From Azonexaceae bacterium (lineage in GTDB: Bacteria; Pseudomonadota; Gammaproteobacteria; Burkholderiales; Rhodocyclaceae): a DNA stretch of 9,074 nt. Location of the stretch: the NCBI GenBank assembly GCA_009469665.1, contig SSTB01000277.1, forward strand, positions 1 to 9,074, in the 5' to 3' direction. Both the position numbers and the translations under genes were made by a program. The notes below the pieces were generated by a model. That model made no database searches, was not told the origin of the DNA, and saw nothing but the letters and a program-made list of their open reading frames with translations. Positions 9,062 to 9,074 of the stretch are shown here, in pieces. Within the stretch, counting starts at the first letter, position 1. The number at the start of each line of letters is the position of its first letter.

Positions 9062-9067
9062 ATTATA
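9062..9067 (-). promoter_or_regulatory. hemA: hemA -10 box (TATAAT)
   Basis: The minus strand reads TATAAT at 9067-9062, a perfect sigma70 -10 hexamer, 29 nt before the hemA GTG. The -35 box would lie outside the window, so the promoter is only half visible. A start a few bases downstream of the box would give a short leader of about 20 nt. Confidence 0.65.
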
Positions 9068-9074
9068 GCGCAGC

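Noticed and set aside
7719..9068. 449-codon plus-strand frame opposite hemA
   Set aside because: Antisense shadow of hemA, which has clear catalytic motifs.

Overview
The window is GC-rich, gene-dense chromosomal DNA, most likely from a betaproteobacterium of the Rhodocyclales type (Dechloromonas, Azoarcus or Accumulibacter-like). This rests on remembered protein resemblance, strong GC bias at third codon positions, and gene order: argH beside an AlgZ/LytS-type kinase, and a hemA / prfA-prmC-grxD cluster. No database search was possible, so the genus is a guess.

Layout, left to right. Positions 1-563 (minus) hold the N-terminal part of a LytS/AlgZ-family sensor histidine kinase cut by the window edge. 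It diverges from argH (argininosuccinate lyase, 641-2035, plus). The argH stop overlaps by 8 nt the start of a Hanks-type Ser/Thr kinase with a C-terminal cyclic-nucleotide-binding domain (2028-3308, plus). Then come three minus-strand genes read right to left: prfA (4845-5927), prmC (3727-4554) and grxD (3381-3707). Between prfA and prmC lies a 161-bp palindromic element (4679-4839) with TA duplications at a CTAG site. It looks like an IS630-type MITE and folds into a long hairpin. Diverging from prfA is a REC-REC-GGDEF diguanylate cyclase (about 6022-7674, plus), which converges with hemA (glutamyl-tRNA reductase, 7782-9032, minus, GTG start, with a TATAAT box at the right edge).

How the genes work together. 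HemA makes glutamate-1-semialdehyde for tetrapyrroles. RF1 (PrfA) ends translation at UAA/UAG and is activated by PrmC methylation of its GGQ glutamine. GrxD is a monothiol, Fe-S-linked glutaredoxin. In many proteobacteria hemA, prfA and prmC are one run of genes; here a c-di-GMP signalling gene in opposite orientation separates hemA from prfA, and the palindromic element separates prfA from prmC. The two signalling proteins (a kinase with a CNB domain and a GGDEF response regulator) are the accessory part of otherwise housekeeping DNA.

No complete new defence or mobile system is visible. The best candidates for a second look are the palindromic element, with its strand-asymmetric G-U pairing, and the inverted PKG-like kinase.
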